This document shows, in pieces, positions 17,899-27,309 of a DNA stretch of 64,000 nt (within the stretch, counting starts at the first letter, position 1; every line of letters starts with the position of its first letter). Source of the DNA: Bdellovibrionales bacterium CG10_big_fil_rev_8_21_14_0_10_45_34. Its GTDB lineage: Bacteria; Bdellovibrionota; Bdellovibrionia; Bdellovibrionales; 1-14-0-10-45-34. Where the stretch lies: positions 179,106-243,105 of the forward strand of contig PEZS01000016.1 in NCBI GenBank assembly GCA_002778785.1, in the 5' to 3' direction. The position numbers were made by a program, and so were the translations under genes. The notes beneath the pieces are model-generated. The model had not been told where the DNA came from and did not search any database. It saw only the letters and a program-made list of their open reading frames with translations.

Positions 17899-20292
17899 CT
17901 AAGAATGAATACGCATTCCGTAAAATGATCGATAAACGAAGAATAGTCCTACTAGAAAAAATCCAATTCCGAAGTAAGTGGCGATACTGCCGGACGAAGC
18001 AGCTATCTGCACAGCCAACAATCCAAACAACGTCGTGAATTTGATGACAGGGTTCAGTGCAACTGAAGAGGTGTCTTTGTACGGATCGCCAACAGTATCG
18101 CCCACTACAGTTGCCGCGTGGAGCGCTGTGCCCTTTTCACCCAAGTCAACTTCGACCACTTTTTTAGCGTTGTCCCAAGCTCCCCCTGCGTTTGCCATAA
18201 ACATCGCTTGATAGAGACCAAAGACGGCGATGGAAACAAGATAGGATGCAAAAAATGTTGGATCAAAACATGCAAATGCCAGCGTAAAACTAAATACGAC
18301 GCCAAAAATGTTGATCATCCCTTTTTGAGCATACTGCGTACAAATGGTCACAACCTTTTGAGAATCCTCCACAGACGCTTTGCTCCCTCCGTCGAGTTTG
18401 ATAGTTGCCTTAATAAACTCAACAGCTCTGTGTGCACCGGTTGATACGGCCTGAATTGTTGCTCCAGAGAACCAATAAATCACTGCTCCGCCAGTCATTA
18501 GACCCAACAGAACTTTGGGATCAATGAGATCAAGTCGAAGCTGAAGCAGCAAAATTATCGAGAAAATCATCGTTGTCGCGCCTAATACGGCAGTTCCGAT
18601 GAGAACTGGCTTTGCAGTTGCCTTGAACGTATTGCCCGCCGAATCATTAGCTTCTAAATTGTGTTTCCCTCTTTCGAAGTCAGGCAAAAAACCATAAGTT
18701 TTTTGGACCTCTTCTTTAATGCCCGGAAGTGCCTCAATAGTTGAGAGTTCAAAAACGCTCTGCGCATTGTCGGTAACCGGGCCATAAGAGTCGACGGCAA
18801 TTGTAACTGGGGCCATAGATAAAAAACCAAAGGCCACAAGACCAAAAGCAAATATAGATGGGTAAACCATGATTTCGCCAAGACCGAGTGTCGAAATATA
18901 ATAAACTGCAAACATAAGGCCGACAAAAACCATGCCTTTCCAAAAAGCACTGAAATTGCCCGCAACCAAGCCCGCAAGAATGTTCAAAGAAGCCCCACCC
19001 TGTCGGCTAGCTTCTACGATCTCTTGAACATGTATTGATTTACTCGAAGTGAAGACCTTGGTGACTTCTGGAATCAATCCCGCCGCTAGTGTTCCGCAGC
19101 CGATAATCGATGCTAGTGGCAACCACAGGCCGCCTTCTAGACCACCTAAAAGCAAGTACGTCGCAACAAAAGTGACGACAATCGAAATACCGCAATTCAG
19201 CCACAACAAAGTAGTCAGTGGTGATTCAAAATCGAAACTATCTTTCGATGCAAATCGGACCTTTGAGAAAGCGTAATTGATAAAATGTGATCCTACAGAG
19301 CTTACAATCATCATAGCCGCTAAGAAAAACACCCACAGGATCAAACGAGCCTGGATGTCTTCGCCGTTGTACATCATCTCAAGACCGCCAAACGGATCAA
19401 ACTGCATTCCTACAGCCAAAGAGATAAAACTGATCAATGCAACAGCGGTCACGCCATAGGTTTCAAAGCCATCGGCAGTTGGTCCAACAGAATCACCTGC
19501 ATTATCACCAACACAATCAGCAATAACCCCTGGATTGCGAGCGTCATCTTCTTTGATGTTAAATGCAATTTTCATCATATCGGCGCCGATATCAGCGATC
19601 TTGGTAAATATGCCGCCACCAATCCGTAGTGCCGACGCTCCGAGCGATTCGCCAATGGCAAAACCGATAAAGCATGCACCTGCGGACGCCGGAGAGACGA
19701 AAAGCAAGATTGCAATAAGCAGTATAAGCTCCACACAAATGAGAAGAACACCTATTGAAACACCCGCGCGTAATGGGATTCCCATCGTTTCGAAGGGTTT
19801 CGCACGCAGGCTGGCAAAGGCCGTCTTTGCGTTGGCGTAATTGTTAATTCGAATTCCAAACCACGCGACCCCGTAAGATCCCAGAATACCCAAAACCGAC
19901 CACATCAAAATCAAAGCGACTTTAGGAAGTTCCAAATCCGTTAAGACATAAAAGTAATAGAATATTGCGGCTCCTACGAGAAGCTCCAGATACACAAGAA
20001 AGCGACCCTGCTGAATCATATAAGCTTTGCAGGTTTGGTAAATAAGCTCAGAAACCTCGGTTAAGCTTTTATGAGCGGGCAGGCCTTTGATTTTTAGAAA
20101 CTCCAGAACCCCGAATACGATACCGAGGACTGAAACTACTATGCCAAGCCATAGAATCCCTGACCCCGACAATGTCGTTCCAAGAACTGTAAACTCAACA
20201 TCGTGAAGTGAGGGCAATTGGAGACTAGCGTCTCCGGCACCCAATGCAATTTGGCTGGCCAAAAAAGTGATGAGGCCCAATAAATAGGTCAT
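17899..20292 (-). CDS. hppA: Membrane-bound proton-pumping pyrophosphatase
   Basis: A 797-residue integral membrane pump (about 16 helices) that couples pyrophosphate hydrolysis to H+ or Na+ export. I start at the ATG at 20292, preceded by AAAGGAC, not at the longer ORF start. Family motifs are present: RNPGVIADCVGDNAGDSVG, GGAWDNAKKVVEVD and DTVGDPYKDTSSVALNP. GNTFKA carries Lys where K+-dependent enzymes have Ala, so it should be K+-independent. The first substrate loop is unusual: canonical D-x7-K-x-E is replaced by DIGADMMKIAF (Asp 234), with Lys one place early and the Glu missing. Function therefore seems likely but the subclass is divergent. Confidence 0.9.
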   Translation of the reverse strand: MTYLLGLITFLASQIALGAGDASLQLPSLHDVEFTVLGTTLSGSGILWLGIVVSVLGIVFGVLEFLKIKGLPAHKSLTEVSELIYQTCKAYMIQQGRFLVYLELLVGAAIFYYFYVLTDLELPKVALILMWSVLGILGSYGVAWFGIRINNYANAKTAFASLRAKPFETMGIPLRAGVSIGVLLICVELILLIAILLFVSPASAGACFIGFAIGESLGASALRIGGGIFTKIADIGADMMKIAFNIKEDDARNPGVIADCVGDNAGDSVGPTADGFETYGVTAVALISFISLAVGMQFDPFGGLEMMYNGEDIQARLILWVFFLAAMMIVSSVGSHFINYAFSKVRFASKDSFDFESPLTTLLWLNCGISIVVTFVATYLLLGGLEGGLWLPLASIIGCGTLAAGLIPEVTKVFTSSKSIHVQEIVEASRQGGASLNILAGLVAGNFSAFWKGMVFVGLMFAVYYISTLGLGEIMVYPSIFAFGLVAFGFLSMAPVTIAVDSYGPVTDNAQSVFELSTIEALPGIKEEVQKTYGFLPDFERGKHNLEANDSAGNTFKATAKPVLIGTAVLGATTMIFSIILLLQLRLDLIDPKVLLGLMTGGAVIYWFSGATIQAVSTGAHRAVEFIKATIKLDGGSKASVEDSQKVVTICTQYAQKGMINIFGVVFSFTLAFACFDPTFFASYLVSIAVFGLYQAMFMANAGGAWDNAKKVVEVDLGEKGTALHAATVVGDTVGDPYKDTSSVALNPVIKFTTLFGLLAVQIAASSGSIATYFGIGFFLVGLFFVYRSFYGMRIHS

Positions 20293-20436
20293 TCTGTTGT
20301 CCTTTCTGATGTGCTGCGCGCCGCAAAGTACACTTTTTAATTGGTTTCTGTAAATGATCGCCTCGAATTTGCTATAGCGCGTTAGAGGGGACATCGGGAC
20401 AAATTTCCATCTAAGATCATGCTTACGGAGGAATTT

Positions 20437-20838
20437 GTGCTCAATTTAAAAAACATTTCGCTAGATGTGGGACTATTGATTTTACGACTTTGTTTTGCTG
20501 GTACGATGTTAGTCGCCCACGGATTACCCAAGCTCATGAACTTTACAACACACTCGGAAAAATTTCCGGGCCTCTTTGGGCTTCCTCCTTTTGTTGCTAT
20601 GTCGCTGGCAACATTTGCCGAGTTTTTCTGTTCGGCACTTTTAGTGGCAGGGCTGCTTACTCGACTAGCAACTGTTCCACTTATCATAACTATGGGTGTG
20701 GCATTTTTTATTGTTCACGGAGCTGATCCGTTTCAAGCGAAGGAACTTTCGTTCTTATATGGTCTATCGTTTCTGACTATCTTCTTTGTCGGCCCGGGCC
20801 GCATTTCGATGGATCGGCTTTTGTTCAAAACCTTTTAA
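20437..20838 (+). CDS. DoxX-family membrane protein
   Basis: A 133-residue inner-membrane protein with four helices. The motifs LLILRLCFAGTMLVAHGLPKL, AEFFCSALLVAGLLTRLATVPL and HGADPFQAKELSFLYGL-like ending are typical of DoxX/DoxD proteins, which sit in membrane redox or detoxification complexes. GTG at 20437 is chosen because GGAGG stands five bases before it; the ATG at 20419 has no ribosome site. It is divergent from the pyrophosphatase gene, whose start is 145 bases away. Confidence 0.85.
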   Translation: MLNLKNISLDVGLLILRLCFAGTMLVAHGLPKLMNFTTHSEKFPGLFGLPPFVAMSLATFAEFFCSALLVAGLLTRLATVPLIITMGVAFFIVHGADPFQAKELSFLYGLSFLTIFFVGPGRISMDRLLFKTF

Positions 20839-20854
20839 TAATAGATTAGGAAAG

Positions 20855-21913
20855 TTAAAGCCCTCTTGTTCGGTTTTTGAGCTTCGCAGAATTTGCTAAG
20901 ACTTTCTTTAATAGCCCATCATCGTCTTCGTCAAAAATGTCCCCGAAGATTTCTTCAACGATATCCTCTAAAGTGACAATTCCCAGAAGTTTACTGTCTA
21001 GGGAATGCACAACTCCAAGGTGACTTTTGCGAGATTGCATAATCCGCAATGTTTTTAAGAGTGAAAAATGATCAGAAATTGTAATGGTTGGCCGAATCAA
21101 CTGCGTCCAGTCAGTATTACCTTGCTCACGAAAGGCGATAATCTCTTTTGTGTTTATGATTCCTACAACACTCTCACCGTCGACAACAGGAAGTCGTGTG
21201 TGCCCAGAAGAGATAACAACTTTCACAACCGAAGCCACATCGTCACTGTGTTTGACAAAGTCCACACGCGACCAAGGCAAGTATATGTGACGCACAAACT
21301 TTCGCTCTACCTCGACAAGATTGATCACGTATTGTTTCGTCGAGCTAGAAACATTTAACATATCAAGAGTCGCGACACTCTGGTCTTTTTGAAGATCTGA
21401 TTTCGAAGGACCAGGCAGCAGTCTTAAGAGCAAGTGTGTGGCTTTCTCAAATACAGTTACCAGTGGAGACATCAACGTATCGAGGATGCGAAGTGGTTTC
21501 GCTGCAGCCAAAACAATAGGCGTAGGGCTTCTAAGAGCAAACGTCTTAGGTACCAGTTCACCAACCACCACACTAAGAAAGGTTATTGGTACCACCACAA
21601 AAACTATTGAAATGACCTGAGCGGCAGTTTCAGAAAGATTGGTTTGGCCCAAAAGCCACGGACTAATCGACTGAACCGCACCACCCCCTCCGACGGCTGC
21701 TGCAATTGCCCCCACCCCGGTAATACCGATTTGAAGAACAGAAAGAGTCCGCTCGGGGCTTTCTCGTAATTCTAAGATTTCTTTTGCAGCTGTAGAACCC
21801 TTTTGGGCGAGATCTCGCAGTCTAACGCGAGTAACAGTGACGAAGGCCATTTCGATCGCCGCTAATAATCCGTTTACAATCAAGCAAACGGCGACCACAA
21901 AAATTTCAGACAT
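20855..21913 (-). CDS. CNNM/CorC-type transporter with CBS pair
   Basis: A 352-residue membrane protein of the hemolysin-C/CorC/CNNM family. Residues 1-170 are the DUF21 transmembrane domain: LIVNGLLAAIEMAFVTVTRVRL, then GITGVGAIAAAVGGGGAV and FVVVPITFLSVVVGELVPKT. Residues about 215-330 form two CBS motifs (TRLPVVDGESVVGIINTKE and GIVTLEDIVEEIFGDIFDE). The usual C-terminal CorC_HlyC domain is missing, so it is shorter than most relatives. Members export Mg2+ or related divalent ions. It is convergent with doxX, with 16 bases between the stops. Confidence 0.85.
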   Translation of the reverse strand: MSEIFVVAVCLIVNGLLAAIEMAFVTVTRVRLRDLAQKGSTAAKEILELRESPERTLSVLQIGITGVGAIAAAVGGGGAVQSISPWLLGQTNLSETAAQVISIVFVVVPITFLSVVVGELVPKTFALRSPTPIVLAAAKPLRILDTLMSPLVTVFEKATHLLLRLLPGPSKSDLQKDQSVATLDMLNVSSSTKQYVINLVEVERKFVRHIYLPWSRVDFVKHSDDVASVVKVVISSGHTRLPVVDGESVVGIINTKEIIAFREQGNTDWTQLIRPTITISDHFSLLKTLRIMQSRKSHLGVVHSLDSKLLGIVTLEDIVEEIFGDIFDEDDDGLLKKVLANSAKLKNRTRGL

Positions 21914-22003
21914 AGATTCTAGAAGTGTGAGCTTTCACTTACCTCCTGTCAATTGCGTCGCTGGTTGACACATTCGGTAAACGTGCGAGTATCCAATTGG
22001 TTT

Positions 22004-23158
22004 ATGAACTCTACCTTGAATGCCCTTAAATCTACGATCACTGTACCTTTTTCTAGACCGACTATTGCAGGCAAAGAACTTGAGTATTTGCAGCAAGCTT
22101 TAGATCAAAGACGTTGGTCGGGTGATCAAATTTTTTCTCAAAAGTGTGAACAACTGCTTGAGACATTATTAGCGGCGCCCAAGGTTATGGTGGTTCCAAG
22201 CTGCACTGCTGGGCTTGAAATGGCTGCGATGCTGATAGATGTTCAGCCTGGCGACGAGATCATCCTACCGTCTTTCACTTTTGTATCAACCGCCAATGCT
22301 TTCGTTCTTAGAGGTGCGAAACTCGTCTTTGTAGATGTAAGGCCAGATACCCTCAATATCGACGAAAGACTTATAGAATCTGCAATCACTGCTAAAACCA
22401 AAGCCATCTGCGTTGTTCATTACGCTGGGGTTTCTGTCGAAATGAACCCGGTTTTAGAAGTCGCGAAAAAGCACGGCCTCTATGTTATTGAAGATGCCGC
22501 CCAGGCTATCGACTCATTTTATTTCGACAGGCCACTGGGAACACTCGGGGATTTAGCTGCTTTTAGCTTTCATGAAACAAAAAACATCTCATGTGGTGAG
22601 GGAGGCGCACTCATCATCAATGACGCTAAGTGGACACTTCCGGCTGAAATCATAAGAGAAAAGGGAACGAATCGAAGTCAGTTTTTTAGAGGTGAAGTCG
22701 ACAAGTACACTTGGGTGGGCCCCGGTAGCTCGTATTTAACTTCAGAATTTACAAGCGCTGTATTGTTGGCTCAGCTAGAATCGATAAAGAAAATTTGCGA
22801 TGCTCGCAGGGATCTCTGGCAAAAGTACCACCTCGCGCTTGAAGACCTAGAATCGCGCGGTAAACTTTCACGGCAGGTTGTACCTTCACACTGCAAAGCG
22901 AACGGTCATATTTACTGGATCATGTTAGAAGGACCCGACATTCGAGACAGCGTGATCAAAAAACTGAGAGAACAAGGCATCGTAGCTACTTTTCACTATC
23001 AATCGCTGCACACAACGAAAATCGGGAGAGCACAATCTGGCATTTGCAATGAATTGCCTGTTACAGAAAACGCTTCGGACTGCTTGCTGAGATTGCCACT
23101 CTACAACGACATGCCGAATCCTGAAGCCATAGTGGAACAGCTGGCAAAAGCCCTTTAA
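22004..23158 (+). CDS. wecE: dTDP-4-amino-4,6-dideoxygalactose transaminase
   Basis: A PLP enzyme of the DegT/DnrJ/EryC1 family, 384 residues from the chosen ATG, that transaminates dTDP-4-keto-6-deoxyglucose at C4. Long stretches match E. coli WecE/RffA: PSCTAGLEMAAMLIDVQPGD, SFTFVSTANAFVLRGAK, VVHYAGVSVEM, EDAAQAID and REKGTNRSQFFRGEVDKYTW. The PLP lysine is in SFHETKN (Lys 193). The longer ORF from 21953 adds 17 residues that relatives lack. WecE normally works in enterobacterial common antigen or O-antigen sugar synthesis; here no other sugar gene adjoins, although a glycosyltransferase lies 1.2 kb further on. Confidence 0.9.
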   Translation: MNSTLNALKSTITVPFSRPTIAGKELEYLQQALDQRRWSGDQIFSQKCEQLLETLLAAPKVMVVPSCTAGLEMAAMLIDVQPGDEIILPSFTFVSTANAFVLRGAKLVFVDVRPDTLNIDERLIESAITAKTKAICVVHYAGVSVEMNPVLEVAKKHGLYVIEDAAQAIDSFYFDRPLGTLGDLAAFSFHETKNISCGEGGALIINDAKWTLPAEIIREKGTNRSQFFRGEVDKYTWVGPGSSYLTSEFTSAVLLAQLESIKKICDARRDLWQKYHLALEDLESRGKLSRQVVPSHCKANGHIYWIMLEGPDIRDSVIKKLREQGIVATFHYQSLHTTKIGRAQSGICNELPVTENASDCLLRLPLYNDMPNPEAIVEQLAKAL

Positions 23159-23230
23159 GTATTTTACATATGAATCCCAATAGTGAAGATAGCGTTGTTT
23201 CTACCTGCGCTTGAGTTACTTAGGAATTTC

Positions 23231-24211
23231 TTACGGAATCACTATTAGAAATTCAGGGGTGCTTAGTATGGTATCAGCAATAGCATTACTGAATGCGCCT
23301 TCCGAAGTAAGCTCAATAACGTAATTGTGAATTCTGTCTATAACAAGAATTCTTCCGTCCGCTCGTTCGGCCAATCCTCCCGGAGCAGCCAGAATGCCAA
23401 TGTCTGAGTAGGACCATATAAGGGTCGAAAGATCAGAAGAGTATTTGGCTACAGTGTCTGTCGTGCCAGACCAGGCCACCAGTATCGATCCATCTGCAAG
23501 TACCTTACAAGCCGCCGCATCTGTGGTGCCTGCAATGCCAGAGCTCCGAGTGCCTGTTTGTGTTCCGTCCGAGCTGTACGTGCGAACAACGTCGCCTCCG
23601 GTGGAGCAAAGAATAAAACCACCATCGCTTCTCGCATCAAGCGCAGTCCCCGTAGTCTGTAAGTTTTTCGGCCAACCGCCATTGGTAACCCGAAAACCAC
23701 TTGAGCTAAAACGCTCTATAGCATTGCTTTCTACTACAAGAAAATCTCCGGATGTTAAACGTGTCAAACCGCGAAGATTCCCGTTGAGATTGGGGTTTTG
23801 AACAAAAGGCAAATTTGTACAATCAGTCCCATCTACCACTTGAAGTCTATCGACTCCGTCGACAGCCACGACAAGTTCTTTTGTTTCAGGTATCCAGACT
23901 AGGCCATAGGGAGCTTCAACGCCATTCACCAAATTGTAAGCGACACCTTTGTATGTGCCGTCTGGATTTAATACTACTACGGTGTCAGATCCTGAGTTGG
24001 AAACAACAATGTCACCCGACGCCATGCAATCGACAGTAACTTCAGCGGGTGCTTCTGGCACTGGTGTCGGAACCGGCGCGGCCACGGCAGGCGCAGGAGG
24101 GGCACCATTCTCATCTTGATCAAGACCGCAGCTAAGAAGCGAACCAACCAAAGTCAGGCTAAATATGCTTCTTGCCAGTAAAATAAGAAAGTTCTGGCAA
24201 AAAAAGATCAT
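23231..24211 (-). CDS. Lipoprotein with beta-propeller domain
   Basis: A 326-residue lipoprotein: hydrophobic n-region, then lipobox SLLSC (Cys about 28), and an acidic/Pro-Ala linker (PAPAVAAPVPTPVPEAP). The rest repeats about every 40 residues a strand set such as DIVVSNSGSDTVVVLNPDG, PYGLVWIPETKELVVAVDG, GLAERADGRILVIDR, which is an NHL/YncE-like six-bladed propeller. Such domains bind ligands or partners at the envelope. No catalytic residues are evident. It is convergent with wecE. Confidence 0.75.
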   Translation of the reverse strand: MIFFCQNFLILLARSIFSLTLVGSLLSCGLDQDENGAPPAPAVAAPVPTPVPEAPAEVTVDCMASGDIVVSNSGSDTVVVLNPDGTYKGVAYNLVNGVEAPYGLVWIPETKELVVAVDGVDRLQVVDGTDCTNLPFVQNPNLNGNLRGLTRLTSGDFLVVESNAIERFSSSGFRVTNGGWPKNLQTTGTALDARSDGGFILCSTGGDVVRTYSSDGTQTGTRSSGIAGTTDAAACKVLADGSILVAWSGTTDTVAKYSSDLSTLIWSYSDIGILAAPGGLAERADGRILVIDRIHNYVIELTSEGAFSNAIADTILSTPEFLIVIP

Positions 24212-24372
24212 GCCTTAGTTTCGGGGAATCGAGCTCTCACCTGAAGCCATCGACAAAAAACCTTTGGAAACCCGACGATCGTTGTGAATTTGCATTGCTG
24301 TTATAGATGGGGGTTAGTTGTCTTGATAAAGAAAGGAAAGCGCACTTACCTTTGTCTAACTTTCATTTCATT

Positions 24373-25599
24373 TTAGACATTGTTCGAATTTGATCGATTT
24401 ACGAAACCCTTATTGATCTGGCTGCTGTTTGTATAAAGACTATTCCACTTAGCGAGAACACTCTGCCAGCGATGTCTTTCGTGATAAATCTTTAAGCAGG
24501 ACTGTTTTAAAGCAGCAATTTCATTTGGTGAAGTCAGGAGGTTTTTGATTTGGTGGCTTAGGGCTTTTGAGCTGCGTGGTTCAATCAACCAGCCCGTCTT
24601 CAAGGGCATCACAAGATCGGGAGTTCCCCCGCTATTTGTCGAGATAGCCGGAATCCCAAACGAGAATGCGTGCAAAAAAATCAAAGCGTAAGATTCGTGA
24701 TAACTCGGCGCCACGAGCACATCAACCTGCTCCAACAAGGCCATAAAGTTTGGTGTGGCTGCGGTCCAAATCAAGCGGTCTTCAAACTGTTCCTTCAGAG
24801 GGTCAAACAACAAGCGGCATTCGTTTTCATAATCGAGAGCTTCTTGTTCATTGCGAGTGGGATCACCCACTATCACCACACAAAAGTCCGGGGACTCTTT
24901 TAGTAACCCACTTGAAGCTTCCAGAAACTCTTTCAGTCCTTTTTGTCGATCAACTCGGGCGAAATAACCAAATACTTTTTTTCGAGCAGCCTTCCAATCA
25001 CTCAAAATTTTGAGATCTTCACTCTGCTTTGCGATGTTGTTTGCGCCGTTTAGAATCTTAGACTCAGTCATGGGCTCCTCGACCGCGTAGCTAACCTCTA
25101 CAATCTGTGCATTTCTATAGGGCAAGCTCTTTAGAATGTTTTCGCGCGCGAGTGGACCAGCGCCCACGACTTTGTCTATTCCCGAAAACAAGAAGCGATG
25201 CACAGGGTCTTTGCGGGGGTGTTTTTGCCACATATGAACGTGAAGGATGGCCGTGGGCTCATCCGGTGAACATCTTAAGGCTTTTTTTATTCCAGCAAGT
25301 GGATAAGAATTTTTGACTAAATGAAGATGTAGTATCTGAAATCCATTCGCCGTTGCTGTAGTTAGGATTTTTTTTCGACTCGAGAAAGACCATTTTCTTG
25401 GGTACGACTCTGCTATCCAATGAATTTGGAGTTTGGTTTTAGAATTAAACTCTCTAATTTCATGATGGATTTTAGATTCTTTCAGTCCCCAAAAGCCAAC
25501 TCTGATGCCTGCGATGGCTTGGCGTTTCGCCAGCTCCAGAGCGTAAATCTCTGCCCCACCCCAAGAATCACTATTAAAGATATGTAAAACCGACGCCAT
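24373..25599 (-). CDS. Glycosyltransferase, GT4-type
   Basis: A 408-residue GT-B glycosyltransferase. The N-terminal half starts with VLHIFNSDSWGGAEIYALELAKR, the acceptor-side motif of GT4 enzymes (GG.E.....LA). The C-terminal Rossmann half has VFGYFARVDRQKGLKEFLEA and VVIVGDPT, then APSYHESYALIFLHAFSFG followed by IPAIS and GGTPDLV, the donor-sugar site. The GT4 E-x7-E signature is altered: the first Glu is there (HESYALIFL) but the second is His. It may make a surface polysaccharide or glycolipid together with the WecE sugar, which is inference. It has no close operon partner. Confidence 0.85.
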   Translation of the reverse strand: MASVLHIFNSDSWGGAEIYALELAKRQAIAGIRVGFWGLKESKIHHEIREFNSKTKLQIHWIAESYPRKWSFSSRKKILTTATANGFQILHLHLVKNSYPLAGIKKALRCSPDEPTAILHVHMWQKHPRKDPVHRFLFSGIDKVVGAGPLARENILKSLPYRNAQIVEVSYAVEEPMTESKILNGANNIAKQSEDLKILSDWKAARKKVFGYFARVDRQKGLKEFLEASSGLLKESPDFCVVIVGDPTRNEQEALDYENECRLLFDPLKEQFEDRLIWTAATPNFMALLEQVDVLVAPSYHESYALIFLHAFSFGIPAISTNSGGTPDLVMPLKTGWLIEPRSSKALSHQIKNLLTSPNEIAALKQSCLKIYHERHRWQSVLAKWNSLYTNSSQINKGFVNRSNSNNV

Positions 25600-25693
25600 G
25601 TTGCCTACTACCTTTTTCGGATACGCAAAGAGTCATACACACCCAGATACGATAGTGCTCTCTATGAGTGGATGCTCGGCTACTTCTCTCGCT

Positions 25694-26131
25694 TTAGTAT
25701 CTCGGCTCACTGTCTAAGCGACAATCGACTGTAACTTCAACTGCTCTTCTGCCCACTGATTTTTTTGTAATTATTAAATCAAGAAAGACGTGAGCCATAC
25801 CAGGATTAGCAGGGTCTCGCTGATCAATTCCCTTTCGGTACCTCGCTTCTGCAACCGACTCAAACTTTGTAACTATTTGTCTTCCCCCTCTTTTGTGCTC
25901 GATTGTTTTGGTAAACTCAATGAACCTGAGATTCGCAAAATTCTCCTCGACAGTGCGCAGACATTTTTGTACTTCCGGTCTAACTAACGTCAATGCCCAC
26001 TCCGAAGTTTCAGGAGTGACCGTTACTGTCACTGGCTGCGGTCTTACAACATCAGGACCGCTTGAGTTTTGAGCGGCTAAGAATCCAGAACTTAGAAAAA
26101 CCGTTATTGCTAATAGATACGATCGAATCAT
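25694..26131 (-). CDS. Small secreted protein
   Basis: A 145-residue protein with a signal peptide (YLLAITVFLSSGFLAAQ, cleavage before NSS). A strong AGGAGG site stands nine bases before the ATG. The mature part has one central Cys (VQKCLRTVEENF) and a second near the end (TVDCRLDSEP), likely a disulfide, and is mostly beta-strand in appearance (RQIVTKFESVAEARY, HVFLDLIITKKS). The family is not recognised. Confidence 0.7.
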   Translation of the reverse strand: MIRSYLLAITVFLSSGFLAAQNSSGPDVVRPQPVTVTVTPETSEWALTLVRPEVQKCLRTVEENFANLRFIEFTKTIEHKRGGRQIVTKFESVAEARYRKGIDQRDPANPGMAHVFLDLIITKKSVGRRAVEVTVDCRLDSEPRY

Positions 26132-26328
26132 GGCTAAAAACCTCCTGCTTTTTGTAGAAAGCCTGCGGAGGATACCTTCTGTCTCAAGGTACCTAAAGAT
26201 ATTTAGGACTCATTGAAAAAAGTATCATCCCCAAAAAAATAACCACTTTACTGAACTCAGTCGACCATTTCAGTTTCAATGGCGTTCAACTCCCTCTCTT
26301 CGACCGCAGTCCAAACCATTTGAATTCT

Positions 26329-27309
26329 TCAAGGAATCATAATTGTTAAGCGGGGGTTTTTAGTGCATTTGATTTGAGAGCTCTCCGTCTGCTCTTTTTC
26401 TAAGCACGATGAATGCTCGCAAATAGCACTCCCAGTTAGCTCCCTTTCGCAGTATGACACTGCGTTCATCCAAGCCTCATACTGATTGGGGCCAGTTGCG
26501 TGAATTCGAAGAGTCTCATTACTACTGTTTTTGCGAAGGAGCCTGCGAAAGTTTCTTCCCTCGTTTGCTGTCCCGTCATTTACTTGCGTATTGTCGACTG
26601 TAAAATGACAAGCAGCTGTGCAAGAGTACTCAGTAAATTCTTTGTCAATTGCACGCTGAAATCGAAAAATGGAGTCGGCAAGCTGCTCAGTTTTCGAATC
26701 CTTATCGAACAAGGCTGTAAAAAAGTTTCTCACCAGAACGGGAGTTCCAATTTCAAAATCTTGCAGGTAAGAAAAAACCGATTCGTGAAATTTCAAAACG
26801 TCTTTTTGCCCTTTTGAAAGCAGATTGATCCGGTCTCGCCAACCATATAACATACCGGCTTGACGCAAAACGGCCTGGTATTTAACACAGTTTTTTAAAG
26901 AATCCTTACAGCTGCTTCCAGCCGTGACGTCGTCGCCATCCACAATGCAATAGGGAAGTTCTTCGTCAGACACAGGGGAAAACTGCGCACTCTTCCAGGT
27001 GCCTGGCTCGCCTACAAGCTCGAAGTATTTCGCGAGCCTTTCGTGGAACCTATGAACCAGCTGAGAGGTGTAAATTTCGGAAATTCTTTTTCGATAAAAC
27101 TCGAAGATATCTCTGCCGTCTGGGTCGACGACGTTTCTAACCTCGCCATCAACTCTATCAAATTTTGCATCGAAATAATCGAGAACCAACGGCGGCTGCC
27201 CGTCACAAATAACGATGTCGCCACCATGGGTTTCTTGCCCGGCAAGAGTTGGGAAATGATAAAGAAGAAATACAAAAGCTAGCAGTGCTACTTTAAGTGG
27301 AGCCATCAA
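26329..27309 (-). CDS. Secreted protein coupled to TIGR02147 regulator
   Basis: A 326-residue exported protein: signal peptide LKVALLAFVFLLYHFPTLAG, then a mature start HGGDIVICDGQPPLVLDYFD. The HGGD(I/V)V.C opening followed by a VLDYF-like segment recurs in secreted proteins of Bdellovibrio relatives (recollection, not searched). Ten or so Cys residues in the mature part (YCIVDG, SSCKDSLKNCVKY, SCTAACHF, SYCERELTGSAICEHSSCLEK) point to a disulfide-rich extracytoplasmic domain. The gene overlaps the regulator by four bases, so their amounts are linked. Function unknown. Confidence 0.75.
   Translation of the reverse strand: MMAPLKVALLAFVFLLYHFPTLAGQETHGGDIVICDGQPPLVLDYFDAKFDRVDGEVRNVVDPDGRDIFEFYRKRISEIYTSQLVHRFHERLAKYFELVGEPGTWKSAQFSPVSDEELPYCIVDGDDVTAGSSCKDSLKNCVKYQAVLRQAGMLYGWRDRINLLSKGQKDVLKFHESVFSYLQDFEIGTPVLVRNFFTALFDKDSKTEQLADSIFRFQRAIDKEFTEYSCTAACHFTVDNTQVNDGTANEGRNFRRLLRKNSSNETLRIHATGPNQYEAWMNAVSYCERELTGSAICEHSSCLEKEQTESSQIKCTKNPRLTIMIP

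Noticed and set aside
18105-18977. ORFs in other frames inside the pyrophosphatase gene
   Set aside because: They are shadows of a strongly coding gene with conserved motifs in the accepted frame.
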